This document shows positions 34,157 through 44,497 of a DNA stretch of 64,000 nucleotides, piece by piece. Below the pieces are notes generated by a model. That model did no database searches. It was not told the DNA's origin and saw only the letters and a list, made by a program, of their open reading frames with translations. Position 1 is the first letter of the stretch; every line of letters starts with the position of its first letter. Position numbers and translations under genes: made by a program. The DNA lies in NCBI GenBank assembly GCA_014529385.2, contig CM043958.1, positions 80,010,025 through 80,074,024 of the forward strand. The letters run 5' to 3'. Source of the DNA: Adiantum capillus-veneris (taxonomy: Eukaryota > Streptophyta > Polypodiopsida > Polypodiales > Pteridaceae).

Positions 34157-34535
34157 TGTTGAGATGTCGAGCTCTACACCTTGAGCTGGCATCCACTACG
34201 GCTCTTGGCCGCTTACGGCATTTACTCACTGGCGCGTTAAGTGACCGACACGGAGGATCTCTGCCAGTGATTCTACAGCTGGACTACACTTATAGTGCCA
34301 GCCTAGTACGCTTCTAGCGAGTTCACACTTAGTGACCGCATGTACATATGTGCTACTTTTCAGCTTTAGCACTAAGTCATTTTGTACTCTCTTTTCTGTG
34401 AAGAAGAAGAAGAAGCTTTCCATCTCTGTGTGCTTTGTGCTTGTCTTGTGTAGCTCTCTTGCATCCTCATTCTTTACATGGTATCAGAGCCTCGTGTAGG
34501 CAAGAGAGGCTAAGAGAGCAAGAGCATCACAATCC
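34157..34535 (+). repeat. Inverted copia LTR, primer-binding site and leader start
   Basis: 34157-34478 is a full copia LTR in + orientation, 34479-34490 is a perfect tRNA-iMet-type primer-binding site (TGGTATCAGAGC), and the sequence to about 34535 is the first part of the leader. It is the reverse complement of about 35010-35386 and forms a ~380-bp inverted repeat around a ~475-bp loop holding the truncated gag. Confidence 0.92.
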
Positions 34536-34798
34536 TCTAGATAGCCCATCATGCCATCTGTGATGCTCATAGAAAGCCAATACATCACTTTGCTCTGGCC
34601 TTGTTGCCAGTCCCTCAAAGCTTTCCTTTGTTTTGCTGTAGCATTTTCCTCGGGAATCTCTGGTTCCTTTTCATTGTCTCCTTCTACATAGTCAAAATAA
34701 CCTTTTCCTTTTAGGAAATTTGTTATTCTGAACTTCCATGCAGGGTAGTTATTTTTCTCAAGCTTCTCAGTAACAATCTGACTGAAACCGTCAGACAT
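34536..34798 (-). pseudogene. Copia gag, truncated
   Basis: It starts MSDGFSQIVTEKLEKNNY with the NYPAWKFRI block typical of copia gag N termini, and continues for about 88 residues through DWQQGQSKVMYWL to MGYLED. It then runs into the inverted leader sequence, so the rest of gag is lost. Confidence 0.85.
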
Positions 34799-35053
34799 CT
34801 TGAAGCACTAAGACAAAATAGCTGCAATCTGCAAAAACCTGCAAATCTGCTGAACCTGCTATCGTGGTACCTGTAACGCTTTCTACACTCAAAGAGTGTC
34901 CACAATCAAGTGTACATACAACCACTGTACTTGTACAATAAATCTCTGTGTATTGCACTTTGGAGACTTGTTCAGAAACTTGCATCTGCTCGTGGATTGC
35001 GAACAAAGGGATTGTGACGCTCTTGCTCTCTTAGCCTCTCTTGCCTGCACCAT

Positions 35054-35065
35054 GCTCTGATACCA
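35054..35065 (-). promoter_or_regulatory. Copia primer-binding site
   Basis: TGGTATCAGAGC on the - strand, directly adjacent to the 5' LTR. This is the usual initiator tRNA-Met site of plant retrotransposons. Confidence 0.92.
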
Positions 35066-35386
35066 TGTAAAGAAAGAGGATGCAAGAGAGATACACAAAA
35101 CAAGCACAAAGCACACAGAGATGGAAAGCTTCTTCTTCTTCTCCTAGAAAAGAGAGTACAAAATGACTAAGTGCTAAAACTGAAAAGTAGCACATATGTA
35201 CATGCGGTCACTAAGTGTGAACTCGCTAGAAGCGTACTAGGCTGGCACTATAAGTGTAGTCCAGCTGTAGAATCACTGGTAGAGATCCTCTGTGTCGGTC
35301 ACCTAACGCGCCAGTGAGTAAATGCTGTAAGTGGCCAAGACCCGTAGTGGATGCCAGCTCAAGATGTAGAGCTTGACATCTCAACA
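35066..35386 (-). mobile_element. Copia element 5' LTR
   Basis: Partner of 33022-33342. It is followed by the right TCCCT duplication. Confidence 0.93.
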
Positions 35387-35481
35387 TCCCTATCCCACTT
35401 ACCCTATTGCAATGAGCAGGTCCAACCTTTCATGGACAACTCAAGGACGTCTCTTCTTAAACAAGAAAAGAAAAACCAATA

Positions 35482-35493
35482 GCTCTAATACCA
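35482..35493 (-). promoter_or_regulatory. Element B primer-binding site
   Basis: Matches TGGTATCAGAGC on the - strand with one mismatch, next to the 5' LTR of B. It is the same primer as element A. Confidence 0.8.
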
Positions 35494-35494
35494 A

Positions 35495-36692
35495 CGTAAT
35501 GGAAATGGCCTATGAACATTGAGAATAGTAGAATGAAGAAAACTATAGTGATCATTTTTATGAGACTACTTTGAGAACATAGAGGGTGAACTTAATTGCG
35601 ATAGAAACATAACCATTATACTTGGCATGAACAATACATTTTAAAGAGAGAGAATTAGAGAACTTGTGAGGACCACATTTATGTGGAGCCAGTCCCCCCT
35701 CCAAAAGGCCTTTGTATTATAATTTCTGCCATAATGAGAGGCTTGATACAATACAAGCTTCGTGTTCCTTAAGACCTTGATGGTTCAATGAAGATAGAGA
35801 GATTCATGTACCACAATTATGCATGTAACTTAGCTAAATGAAAGCATTAACTTATCCCCGGCCTCAATCCCAAGACCTCAAACACCTTCGCAGGTGGTGA
35901 GAGCTATCAAGGAATGAGGTTAGGGAAGAGAAAGAAGAAACATTTGTATGAGAAAGAAATAGTTCCTCACTTATCATCACTCTTCTTGCTTAGCATAGCA
36001 TAATAGCATAGTGATGAAGATGGAGAAGATGGAAAGATTAAGCATTGAAGCATGGATCCTGGTTGGATTTGCATTCCATCGCGAAGAGTGTTGGTGTAGG
36101 TTCTCAACTTCTCAACAAGCTTGGAGAAGAAAATGGAGTTCTTGCACTTTTACCAAGTGAGAATGAGCATGTGAGTGTGTGTGAGACAGAGTATTACCCC
36201 CAAGCACACCCCCAACTTGATTTGGTCGACCCCTCATTGTAGTTAGCACTACCTGCATTTGATTGGACCCCTACAATCTAGCCAATCACATGCATAGTGC
36301 ATATCAAGCAACCATGGTAGAATTTGGACAAGTTTCCTCCTTTCCCCTTTGAGAGAGAGGGCTTGGAAAATGCTTTAAACGATTAATAAAATACTAAATG
36401 CTGATTGGATCCTTCTTTAGCCTAGCCAATAGGATTCAAGCACCCAATGTGGCTAAGCATAGGGAGAACTTGACATGTGTCCTTGTGCCCCTTGAGGAAG
36501 GGGTGCCCTTTGGGTGAGTGAGAGGTTGGTCAAACTTTCCCCTAGATTTGGGGCTCGCGCCATCCTTTGTAGGGAATCTCTTTGACTCAAGCCCCTCAAC
36601 TACTTTACCCTCCAAGCATGGGAAGCTTCTCAAGCACCTTAGGCTTAGCATGAGCATGGGTTCACTCTCTCTCATGCCCCTAGATTGAAGGC

Positions 36693-36723
<31 letters not shown>

Positions 36724-37113
36724 TTCCCCATTGTGGGGTTTCTTGTTGACTTTGGAACACCTTAAGCATAGGGCCAACTTGACCAAGGACCTTAGTCATC
36801 AAGCATGCCTAACATCTTAATTATTAAACACCAAATGCATGGCCTAGCTTAACCTAAGGCCCTAGGTCTAAGGACTTTTAAAACTAACCTTTGGAGGTCT
36901 TTAATGAAGCTAACTTTAAGGTCTTTAAGCTCCATTTCTAGCTTTTTGACATACCATCTCTCATTTGGACCCATTCACTTTGGCTTCGTGTTGAGATAGA
37001 TCCAGAAGCACATGTCTATATTCTAACTCTTGTTCTCATTCATTCTCCCACATTAAATGATCAGTTTAATATGAGAAAATCATTTGGGTTAGTTAGACAT
37101 TAGATTTATGACA
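35495..37113 (-). mobile_element. Element B 5' LTR
   Basis: Homologous to the A LTR. The left terminus reads CGTAATGG where A has TGTAATGG; the right end is TTTATGACA. It contains a 30-base C run (36694-36723) where the partner LTR has about nine. Confidence 0.88.
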
Positions 37114-37690
37114 TTTTTTACCTTTCATGAAGTCTCTTTGGAGATGTAGAGAAGTAGTTGTAGGCATCATGAATGGCTCTTTCTATCTTAGAAACTACTG
37201 AGACTTTGATATTTATTTCAAGCCAATCTTGTTCTATATGCCACGCAATGGATTTTGAAAAAAAAAGGAGCATACTCTAATGTAAGATGAACAATCAATC
37301 CTCCGCGGTTTCCTTGAAAAACACTTGAACCATCACACCCAACACATTTTAACCTCCTCCTAAATTGGTACTCCCAATACCTCCAAACACTTTCAAGTTC
37401 TCTATTACCAGGCATCAAAAGTTTTTAGCATTAGAAGAACCATCAATCTTAGATAGACAGAGGTAATTTACTTCTCTTCTATAATTCATCACAGTATACA
37501 CATGCATTGCCATCCATTATGTGTTGTCTTTTTTTGTGACTTTATCTAAACTCAAGGTCAAAAATGAACTTGCATGCACATCATGTCTCACCCTATCTTG
37601 AAACACATCATCCATGCATTTTTCCATCTTCCAACCCGAAGTGACAGACCAATGCTTTTTTGACAAGGAAATACATGTATTTATGCAGGA
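37114..37690 (-). pseudogene. hAT-superfamily transposase fragment
   Basis: The - strand reads, through one frameshift and a few stops: a SGWKMEKCMDDVF block, FLTLSLDKVT-x-KDNT, WMAMHVYTVMNY, VGCDGSSVFQGNRGG, YAPFFFKIHCVAYRTRLA, then KIERAIHDAYNYFSTSPKRLHE. This order (Ser-x-Asp-x-Val-Thr, a GxDGxxxxxG block, a HCxAHRxxLA-like block and YFxxSPKR) is typical of hAT-type transposases related to zinc-finger MYM/TTF-type domesticated proteins that are abundant in plants. Element B interrupts or truncates its C-terminal side at 37113. It is dead. Confidence 0.75.
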
Positions 37691-37810
37691 AATACAAGTA
37701 CTACCTTATTTCATGTATTTAGTTGACAAATTTTCTACCTAGTAGTAATAAAACATACCTTTGAGGATAGCCCCTTGTAATTTATCATAGGAGATAGAGT
37801 CATTTGACGT
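37691..37810. other. Short flank of element C
   Basis: No feature beyond a small partial palindrome around TACATGTA. It ends in ACGT, the left target duplication of element C. Confidence 0.4.
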
Positions 37811-39637
37811 TGGGGAGGGGGAAAGGGGAACACACCCAACACACAACACAATGCCTCAATATAACCCAGGGTATACATAGCGCCCCAATCCACTAGAGTT
37901 CACCCTCAAAACTCGGCACTACCCGCAAGCAAACACCGCTTGCACACAACCATACGCACACACACCTTGCAATGTACCAGACAGACTCAGTCTCTCCGCT
38001 CTGCTTAACTCACATCCTTCCACACACACACAGAGCCTCTCTCTATCTCTGTTTGCACGACCAACTTTGGGGGGGCACACACGCCGACACACGCCAACAC
38101 ACGCTCGCAACCACACACATAAGCAGAGAAGATAAGGGGGAAGGGAAAATGATGCCCAAAAATAGTAGAGAATAGTCTTCTAGCATATGCAACACCACAT
38201 ACAACCAATACATTGTCGGCATGAACCTCGGCAACAAAAACAATCGCTCAAAGCCTACACAGGCCAAGGATTATCCTGGCCAAAAAAAACCCCACAATGG
38301 CAAAAAGCCCTCAAAAAATCACTTCTATGTCCTTTTATAAGGCTTGGCTAAGGCTAAAAAAGAAAAAACAAGGAGCTATCAAGCTCGTATAATCAACTGA
38401 AGCTTCCTTTAGAAGTTTTTTTGCATTTCCACCACTTGGCATAGTCTATTTTGGAAACCTTTGCATGGCACCTTTCTTGGCTCTTTGTCCGCTCAATTTG
38501 GCCGTCCGGCTTAACTTGCACTTCACGGCCTCTTTCTCTTGCTTTACCATTAGCCCTTGAAGCCTTTGAATTCTCTCTATTACCCCCTTTTCTTCTCCAA
38601 TGGCTGGATAGGACTCTTGGCCAACCCTTGACTGGTCTCGGGCTCGTACTCTCTCTCTCCAACTCTCTTGCTGTCCACTAGCGTGACCCCTCCCCTTTGG
38701 AGCAATAGTGACATCGATATGGGGGAGGTAACGTTACCTTGTCTCCACAATGGGGGCCACGAGAACGAGCCCATGGCAGGCCTCCACGTCACCATCGTCT
38801 GGGAGCGCCGCCAAAAACCACCACAAGCGGACGTGCCACTGGCTACAGGCACCATCACTCCACCTTCACCAAAATCTGCCACCTCGATGCCGCCTGCGCC
38901 ACCAACAGCAGCGCCCCAATGGGCCGCCATCGCCATGGAGCTCACAAGCTCACATGCCACTACATGAGTTACAAAGGCCTCACGGCATGGGTCAAGTAAC
39001 CTGATCCTCTGTTTCCAACCCATGCATGTGGGATTAGCCCACCCTGCCACGTGGCAGCCTCCGATGACTTGCCCCCAAAAAATTGAAACTCTTAACTTTT
39101 CCCCCCCAAAAACAACCCCAAACTCATTTTCCTTCCCCTTACTTGCTCTGCTTGCCAATTGGTCACTAGCAATCTGATCACTAAGCCGTAAAACCCGGCC
39201 GCAAACTCACCGAACCGACTCCAAACTCATCCAACCTCACTGCATTTCACAATTCTCGGAGCCCTCAAATCGAGACTGCAAAAATCGATCAAAGCATTTG
39301 CAATCAATCCAGAACAAGTACACCCAATCTTCCGGCTTCTATATCTCTTTTCTTCAGGTCGGTTCGACGTGCAGTCAACTCTTGCTAGCTCCGTATGATA
39401 CATACGTTGCTCTAGAACTTTGTAGAGGCTCAAAAGACATCAGATGGCACGATTCTCCATGTGGTCAAGTGGGAACCAGCCTAGCCTCCGACAAAACTTC
39501 AATTGGCCATACACTGCAATCTATGGCTCCTATTTCCAATTTGAAAATATGGGTTGGATCTATAAATTGAGCACTATGCACCTGTACACTAAGATCCACT
39601 TGGGCCACCTGTCCCCAGCTGCCGTGTTCGGCAAGAG
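37811..39637 (-). mobile_element. Element C left LTR, first part
   Basis: Aligns with 51117-53000 of the right LTR. A 192-codon open frame in it (39158-38580) is broken in the other LTR, so I do not call it a gene. Interrupted at 39637/48631 by element A. Confidence 0.88.
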
Positions 39638-41266
39638 TGTAATGGAATTTGCCTATTCAATTTGAGAGTAGCGGAATTTAATGAGAGTACTTTCAAGAAA
39701 TGATTTTGTGAACATAGCGGGTTGACATAATTGAAGATAGCAACATAATCATAGCAATTAGTTAACTTGGCATAGACAATACTTTTGCAAGAGAGAGAAT
39801 TTAGAGAACTTGACAACAGTTGAGGACCGGATTTATGTGGAGCCGGTCCCCCCTCCAATAGGCATTTGTATTATGATTTCTCCCATAAAGAGAGACTTGT
39901 TACAATACATTCTTTGTGTTCCTTGTGACCTAGGTGAAGCAATGAAGATGGAAAGCTTCATGCGTCACCAACATAACATAAACTTGAAGAAAGATTTAAC
40001 TATCCCAAGCCTCAGTCCCAAGACCTCAAACACCTTCGAAGGTGGAGAGAGCTAGCAGGGAATGAGGGTAGGGAAGAGGAAGAAGAAACATTTCATAGGA
40101 GAAAGAATTAGTTCCTCACTTATCATACTCTTGTTGCTAGCATACATAATAGAATAGTAATGAAGAAGAAGGAGATGGCAAGCTTAAGCATTGAAGCATG
40201 GCTCTTGGTTGGATTTGCACTCCATAGCCAAGAGTGTTGGTGTAGGCTCTCAACCTCTACTTGCTTGGAGAAGGAGAGGGAGCTCTTGCACTTTGCATAG
40301 TACACAATGAGAGTGCTTGTGAGTGTGTGTGGGTGAGTATACCCCCTAAGCACCCCCCTAGATTGCTTGGGTCGACCCCCCCTTGTAGCTCATGCTTGAA
40401 GCTCATTGGACCCCTCCAGGCCTAGCCAATCACAAGCAGAAGCCATTACAAGCAACATGGATAGCCTTGGGACAAGTGTCCCCCTTTCCCCTTTGAGAGA
40501 GAGGACTTGATAAATGCAAAAACAATTAGATAATTCAAGTAATTTATCATTGGACCCCTTTGAAGCCTAGCCAATAGGCTTCAAGCAACACATGAAGGTA
40601 ACATGGGTAGGGACCTGACATGTGTCCTTGCTGCCTCTTCAAGCTGGGGCTTCCCTTGTGAGTGTGAGTGTGTGTTCTCTCTCTAATCCCTAGGAAAAGG
40701 GTTCGCCCGCCCTCTTGTAGGGATGCTTTTGACTTTAGGAGCTCAAGCACCTTAGTCATCAAGCATGACAAAGCACTTGGACTAAGGGGTATTCCCACAA
40801 GCATCTCAGGCAAGCATGTCAAGGCACCTCAAGCACCTTAATCAAGCGGCAAGTCAAGCACCTCAAGCATGGAGTAAGTCAAGCACCTCAAGCACCTTAA
40901 TCAAGCACCTCAAGCAGGACAAACACCTCAAGCACGACAAGCACCTCAAGCAGGACAAACACCTCGAGCTTGGGCCGGGTTCCCACCTCAAGCTCGGCCC
41001 TAGCTTACCTAAGGTCAAAGGACTTTTACACACATTATTGGAGGTCTTCAATGAATCTAACCCTAAGGTCTTATGCTCCATTGGTTCGCCTTGCTCTTGA
41101 TAGACCATCTCCCATTTGGGCCCCTTTACTATTGGTCCCGTGTTGAGATAGATCTATAAGCACATATCTATATCTTAACACTTGTTCCCGTTTATTCTCC
41201 CACATTAAGTGATCAATTTAATATGAGAAAATCATTTGGGTTGGTTAGATATTAGATTTTATGACA
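39638..41266 (-). mobile_element. Element A 3' LTR
   Basis: 1629 bp; a few percent different from the 5' LTR by eye. It contains the AAGCACCTC minisatellite. Confidence 0.94.
40800..40990 (-). repeat. AAGCACCTC minisatellite in the A LTR
   Basis: About ten imperfect units of CACCTCAAGCA with short spacers (GGACAAA, CGACAAG). The same array is at about 48170-48360 in the 5' LTR. Confidence 0.8.
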
Positions 41267-41269
41267 TTA

Positions 41270-41279
41270 CTTCTCTCTT
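41270..41279 (-). promoter_or_regulatory. Element A polypurine tract
   Basis: On the - strand AAGAGAGAAG, three bases 5' of the 3' LTR. The same tract sits beside the B LTR. Confidence 0.7.
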
Positions 41280-41284
41280 GAAAT

Positions 41285-41304
41285 CATAGTCGTCCTCGAC
41301 TATG
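41285..41304 (-). promoter_or_regulatory. Conserved hairpin beside the polypurine tract
   Basis: A perfect 8-bp stem (CATAGTCG/CGACTATG) with a 4-base loop. Both copies in element B keep the stem exactly while the loop differs by one base, which suggests a selected RNA or DNA structure in the 3' untranslated region. Confidence 0.7.
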
Positions 41305-41626
41305 AGGTAGAAGAGATAAAGGCTTAGTTATTAGTCAATCGTACTTAGCGGGTAGAGGATCCCTTTTTTACCCTACGACATCTTTCCAAGATGAATGACT
41401 AATCCATTTGGTGCTTGGAAGACATAGCTGCCGCAAGCATGTCTGCTCTTTAGTCCATTTCATTCTCCCAAAGTAGAGTGACAAATTCTACTTGGTGTTT
41501 GAGAGACGTCGTCATCACAAACATGATTCTAAGCATGCATACTAGTTAAATTTGTGCACAATTAAAAAGAGGATTAGTCTTATAAGACAAAAACATGAGT
41601 CATTTAAAAAAGAGTTGTACATTTGC
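41305..41626 (-). other. Element A 3' untranslated region
   Basis: Non-coding sequence between pol and the polypurine tract, conserved in B and partly at 6721-6826. No further motif is seen. Confidence 0.7.
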
Positions 41627-44485
41627 TTACTCTAATGTAGCATTGTAAGCATTGACAAGGTTCATACTATCCTTAAGTTGTACTCCTTGCATCCATTTAG
41701 CATCTTCAAAAGGATAATTTTTGAACTTAATAAGATACTGTCGGATTATCTTACCATGTCGTAGTACCTTGTCTTCATGCCGAAGGATAGCTTCGGGTTG
41801 TAGCACCTCTTCTTGGTCTTCAAGTTCGGGAGGGTCTTCAATAATTGGTTCAGTTGGTGGCTCTCCTTTGTAGGGCTTAAGTAGGCTTACATGAAAGGCA
41901 TTGTGTATAAGCCAATGGTTGGGCAACTTGAGTTGATAAGTCGTCTCATTGATGGGCTTCAAGATTTGGAAAGGACCATAGTATCTTTTTGCTAGTTTAG
42001 CATAATACTTTTGATGGCCCGTAGGAATTTTGCCCGTCTTTTGCCTTAATCGAGCCTTAGGAAACTTGAGTAAGACCCAATCATTTTCTTTGAACATTAA
42101 GGCTCTTATGTGCTTATCAGCAGCAGCTTTTTGCCTTTGTTGAGAGATGGCTATAGCCTCCCTAATCTTTTGAAAAGATTCTTGTAGGTCACGGCTATAC
42201 TCATCGGCGGCGAAGATCTTCCCATGTACTTTGAGTAGCAAGGGACTTTTAGGTCTTCCCTCTATGATCTCGAAAGGTGCTTTCCCCGTAGAAGTATGTA
42301 CAGTATTATTGTAGGCATACTCTACTAGAGGTAAATACTTTTCCCATTGTGAGAGTTGATCTACTTCGGTAACATAAGTCTTGAGTAGATCGAGTATCGT
42401 AAGATTGGCTATCTCACTTTGGCCATCCGTTTGTGGGTGATAGGCCGAAGAGAAATTCAATCTTGTTCCTAGATTTTCAAAGAGACCTTTCCAGAAATTA
42501 CTAGTCATTCTAGGATCTCTATTTGACACGATGGATGTGGGTAATCCATGGTGCTTGAAAATCTGTGATATGAAGAGAGTTGCCATTTGATGTGCCTTAA
42601 TAGTCTTTTTGACAGGAATAAAATGTGCTTGCTTGCTAAACCTGTCGACTATTGTCCATATTCCTGTATTCCCATGGATAGACTTGGGTAATCCAAAGAT
42701 GAAATCCATGGATATACTCTCCCATGGTGAATTTGGAATAGGCAATGGCTGGAGTAATCCAGGTTGCTTCCCTCTATCATACTTGGTCTTTTGGCATACT
42801 ACACATTTTGAAACATACTCTTGTATGTCCACTTTCAGGGTAGGCCAATAGAAATACGTCTCTACTCCTGGGAGAGTAGGTTGAATACCTCTATGCCCTG
42901 CATATGGAGGAGCATGGGATTCATACATAACCTTCTCACGAAGGGAATGGGTAACACATAGCCTATTGCCGTGGAGAAGATAACCATCCTGCAAGGTGAA
43001 TGGTTCCTCTTTCTTCCCCAAAGCAAGGGCTGACATTATGTCTCTAAAGTCAGGGTCAGTAGCATACTCATCTATCATAGAGGATAGATCATTGTGAGTA
43101 GCTATAGACACCGCATTAACTTTTGGTCGTTGTGAAAGTGCATCGGCAACTTGATTGTGCTTACCAACTATGTGAGCAATATGGAAATTAAATTGAGAAA
43201 GAAAATTTGCCCACCTCATTTGTTTGTCGGAAAGTTTGGTTTGCGTCATGAAATACTTGAGACTATACTTGAGACTTTGGTGGTCGGTTCGTAGGATAAA
43301 TGGAGTCCCCAATAGGTAGTGCTTCCATGTATCTAGGGCATGTAGAACAGCTAAAAGCTCTTTCTCATAAATGCCCAAGACTCGTTCATCACTATTGAGC
43401 CTTCGGCTCTCATATGCTATGGCATGCCCTTCTTGAAGCAAAACCGCTCCAAGGCAATCACCACAAGCATCACATTGGACCTCAAATGGTTTTGAGAGAT
43501 CCGAAAGCACGAGGACTGGTTGGGAAGTAAGCTTCTCTTTGAGTTTTTCAAAAGCATTTTTCTCCTTAGCAGTCCATACAAACTTAACGTTCTTCTTTGT
43601 TAAGTCGTGTAGTGGTCCTTCTACTTGAGAGAATTTTGCTATGAAGCGTCTATAGTATGCACACATACCAATAAAGCTTGTTAGCTCATGTAGATTCCTT
43701 GGGTTAGGCCATGATTTTATTACCTCTAACTTTGATGGATCCATACGAATACCATCGTGAGAGATAATATGACCTAGATATTGAATCTCTTGAAGGAAGA
43801 ATTCAGTTTTCTTTTGGTTGAGAAAAAGTTTGTTCTCCCTCAAGGCTTGAAAAATCAGTTGGAGATGTTGCTTGTGTTCCTCCAAAGACTTGGAGTAGAT
43901 GATGATATCATCAAAGAACACTCCAGTGAATTTACGATATGGACTAGAAATTTTCTCCATGAGACGATTGAAAGTAGCTGGTGCATTAGTCAAGCCAAAA
44001 GGCATGACTAGATATTCATAAAGACCGAATGTTGTGCGAAACGCGGTCTTTAGGATATCTTCATCCACTATCCTTATTTGATGATAGCCACTCTTAAGGT
44101 CAATCCTACTGAAGTAGGTAGAGCATTGTAGCTTATCAAACAGATCTTCTACCCGAGGCAAGGGAAATCTGTTTTTGATAGTGATATGGTTTAGTGCTCG
44201 ATAGTCCACACACATACGGTATGTACCATCTTTCTTTTGCACTAAAAGGACTGGAGAACAAAAGGGAGAGGAACTAGGCCTCACCGTCCCTTTGTCTACC
44301 AATTCCTGTACTTGCCTCATAATCTCCTCTTGTTGAGCTTGTGAGACTCGATAAGGAGGTTTGTTAGGCGGCGAGCTTCCTGGAAGGAGCTCAATACGAT
44401 GGTCATCATCCCCCCGTTTTGGAGGTAGGTCCATAGGGATATCATCGATGAACACATCTTGGAATCCTTTTAGAAAAGTAGACAA
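41627..44485 (-). CDS. Element A pol: RT, RNase H, integrase, chromodomain
   Basis: 952 codons from the first Met. RT ~65-240 (LNHITIKNRFPLPR, VMPFGLTNAPATF, catalytic Asp192-Asp193 in FFDD); RNase H ~330-455 with Asp339, Glu376 and Asp401 (CDACGD, EKELLAVLHAL, RTDHQSLKY); integrase zinc domain with CVVC at 561-564; core with Asp594 (SMDFI), Asn655 at the position of the second catalytic Asp, and Glu691 (GQSE), 35 residues apart; a C-terminal domain; and a chromodomain-like end (~890-952). It is in frame with gag-protease upstream, with a TAA at 44498-44500 between them, so the Met used here is probably internal. The Asp-to-Asn change should abolish integration. Confidence 0.94.
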   Translation of the reverse strand: MSTFLKGFQDVFIDDIPMDLPPKRGDDDHRIELLPGSSPPNKPPYRVSQAQQEEIMRQVQELVDKGTVRPSSSPFCSPVLLVQKKDGTYRMCVDYRALNHITIKNRFPLPRVEDLFDKLQCSTYFSRIDLKSGYHQIRIVDEDILKTAFRTTFGLYEYLVMPFGLTNAPATFNRLMEKISSPYRKFTGVFFDDIIIYSKSLEEHKQHLQLIFQALRENKLFLNQKKTEFFLQEIQYLGHIISHDGIRMDPSKLEVIKSWPNPRNLHELTSFIGMCAYYRRFIAKFSQVEGPLHDLTKKNVKFVWTAKEKNAFEKLKEKLTSQPVLVLSDLSKPFEVQCDACGDCLGAVLLQEGHAIAYESRRLNSDERVLGIYEKELLAVLHALDTWKHYLLGTPFILRTDHQSLKYSLKYFMTQTKLSDKQMRWANFLSQFNFHIAHIVGKHNQVADALSQRPKVNAVSIATHNDLSSMIDEYATDPDFRDIMSALALGKKEEPFTLQDGYLLHGNRLCVTHSLREKVMYESHAPPYAGHRGIQPTLPGVETYFYWPTLKVDIQEYVSKCVVCQKTKYDRGKQPGLLQPLPIPNSPWESISMDFIFGLPKSIHGNTGIWTIVDRFSKQAHFIPVKKTIKAHQMATLFISQIFKHHGLPTSIVSNRDPRMTSNFWKGLFENLGTRLNFSSAYHPQTDGQSEIANLTILDLLKTYVTEVDQLSQWEKYLPLVEYAYNNTVHTSTGKAPFEIIEGRPKSPLLLKVHGKIFAADEYSRDLQESFQKIREAIAISQQRQKAAADKHIRALMFKENDWVLLKFPKARLRQKTGKIPTGHQKYYAKLAKRYYGPFQILKPINETTYQLKLPNHWLIHNAFHVSLLKPYKGEPPTEPIIEDPPELEDQEEVLQPEAILRHEDKVLRHGKIIRQYLIKFKNYPFEDAKWMQGVQLKDSMNLVNAYNATLE

Positions 44486-44497
44486 GTCTAGCTCTTC

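Larger units (their letters stand above)
33022..35386 (-). mobile_element. Ty1/copia element with internal inverted LTR
   Basis: Two direct 321-bp LTRs (33022-33342, 35066-35386), both TGTAAAG...CAACA, are flanked by a perfect 5-bp duplication TCCCT (33017-33021, 35387-35391). Inside, on the - strand: primer-binding site, leader, a truncated gag, then an inverted LTR with its own primer-binding site, then the RNase H end of pol, then a polypurine tract. Protease, integrase and most of RT are missing, so it is non-autonomous. It inserted into the leader of element B. The two outer LTRs differ at about a dozen of 321 positions by eye. Confidence 0.93.
26180..37113 (-). mobile_element. Element B: decayed family-A Ty3/gypsy element with a nested copia element
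   Basis: Order on the - strand: 5' LTR (37113-35495), primer-binding site, leader (split by a copia insertion), gag-protease, pol, 3' untranslated region, 3' LTR (27559 to about 26180). It is homologous throughout to element A but has many stops and indels, so it is an older insertion. The far end of the 3' LTR is eroded and I find no target duplication. Confidence 0.88.

Noticed and set aside
34979-35060. Possible tRNA gene near the GCTCTGATACCA motifs
   Set aside because: These are retroelement primer-binding sites; no cloverleaf surrounds them.
38580-39158. 192-codon open frame on the - strand
   Set aside because: It lies inside the left LTR of element C. The corresponding frame in the right LTR is broken after 62 codons, and no motif is seen.
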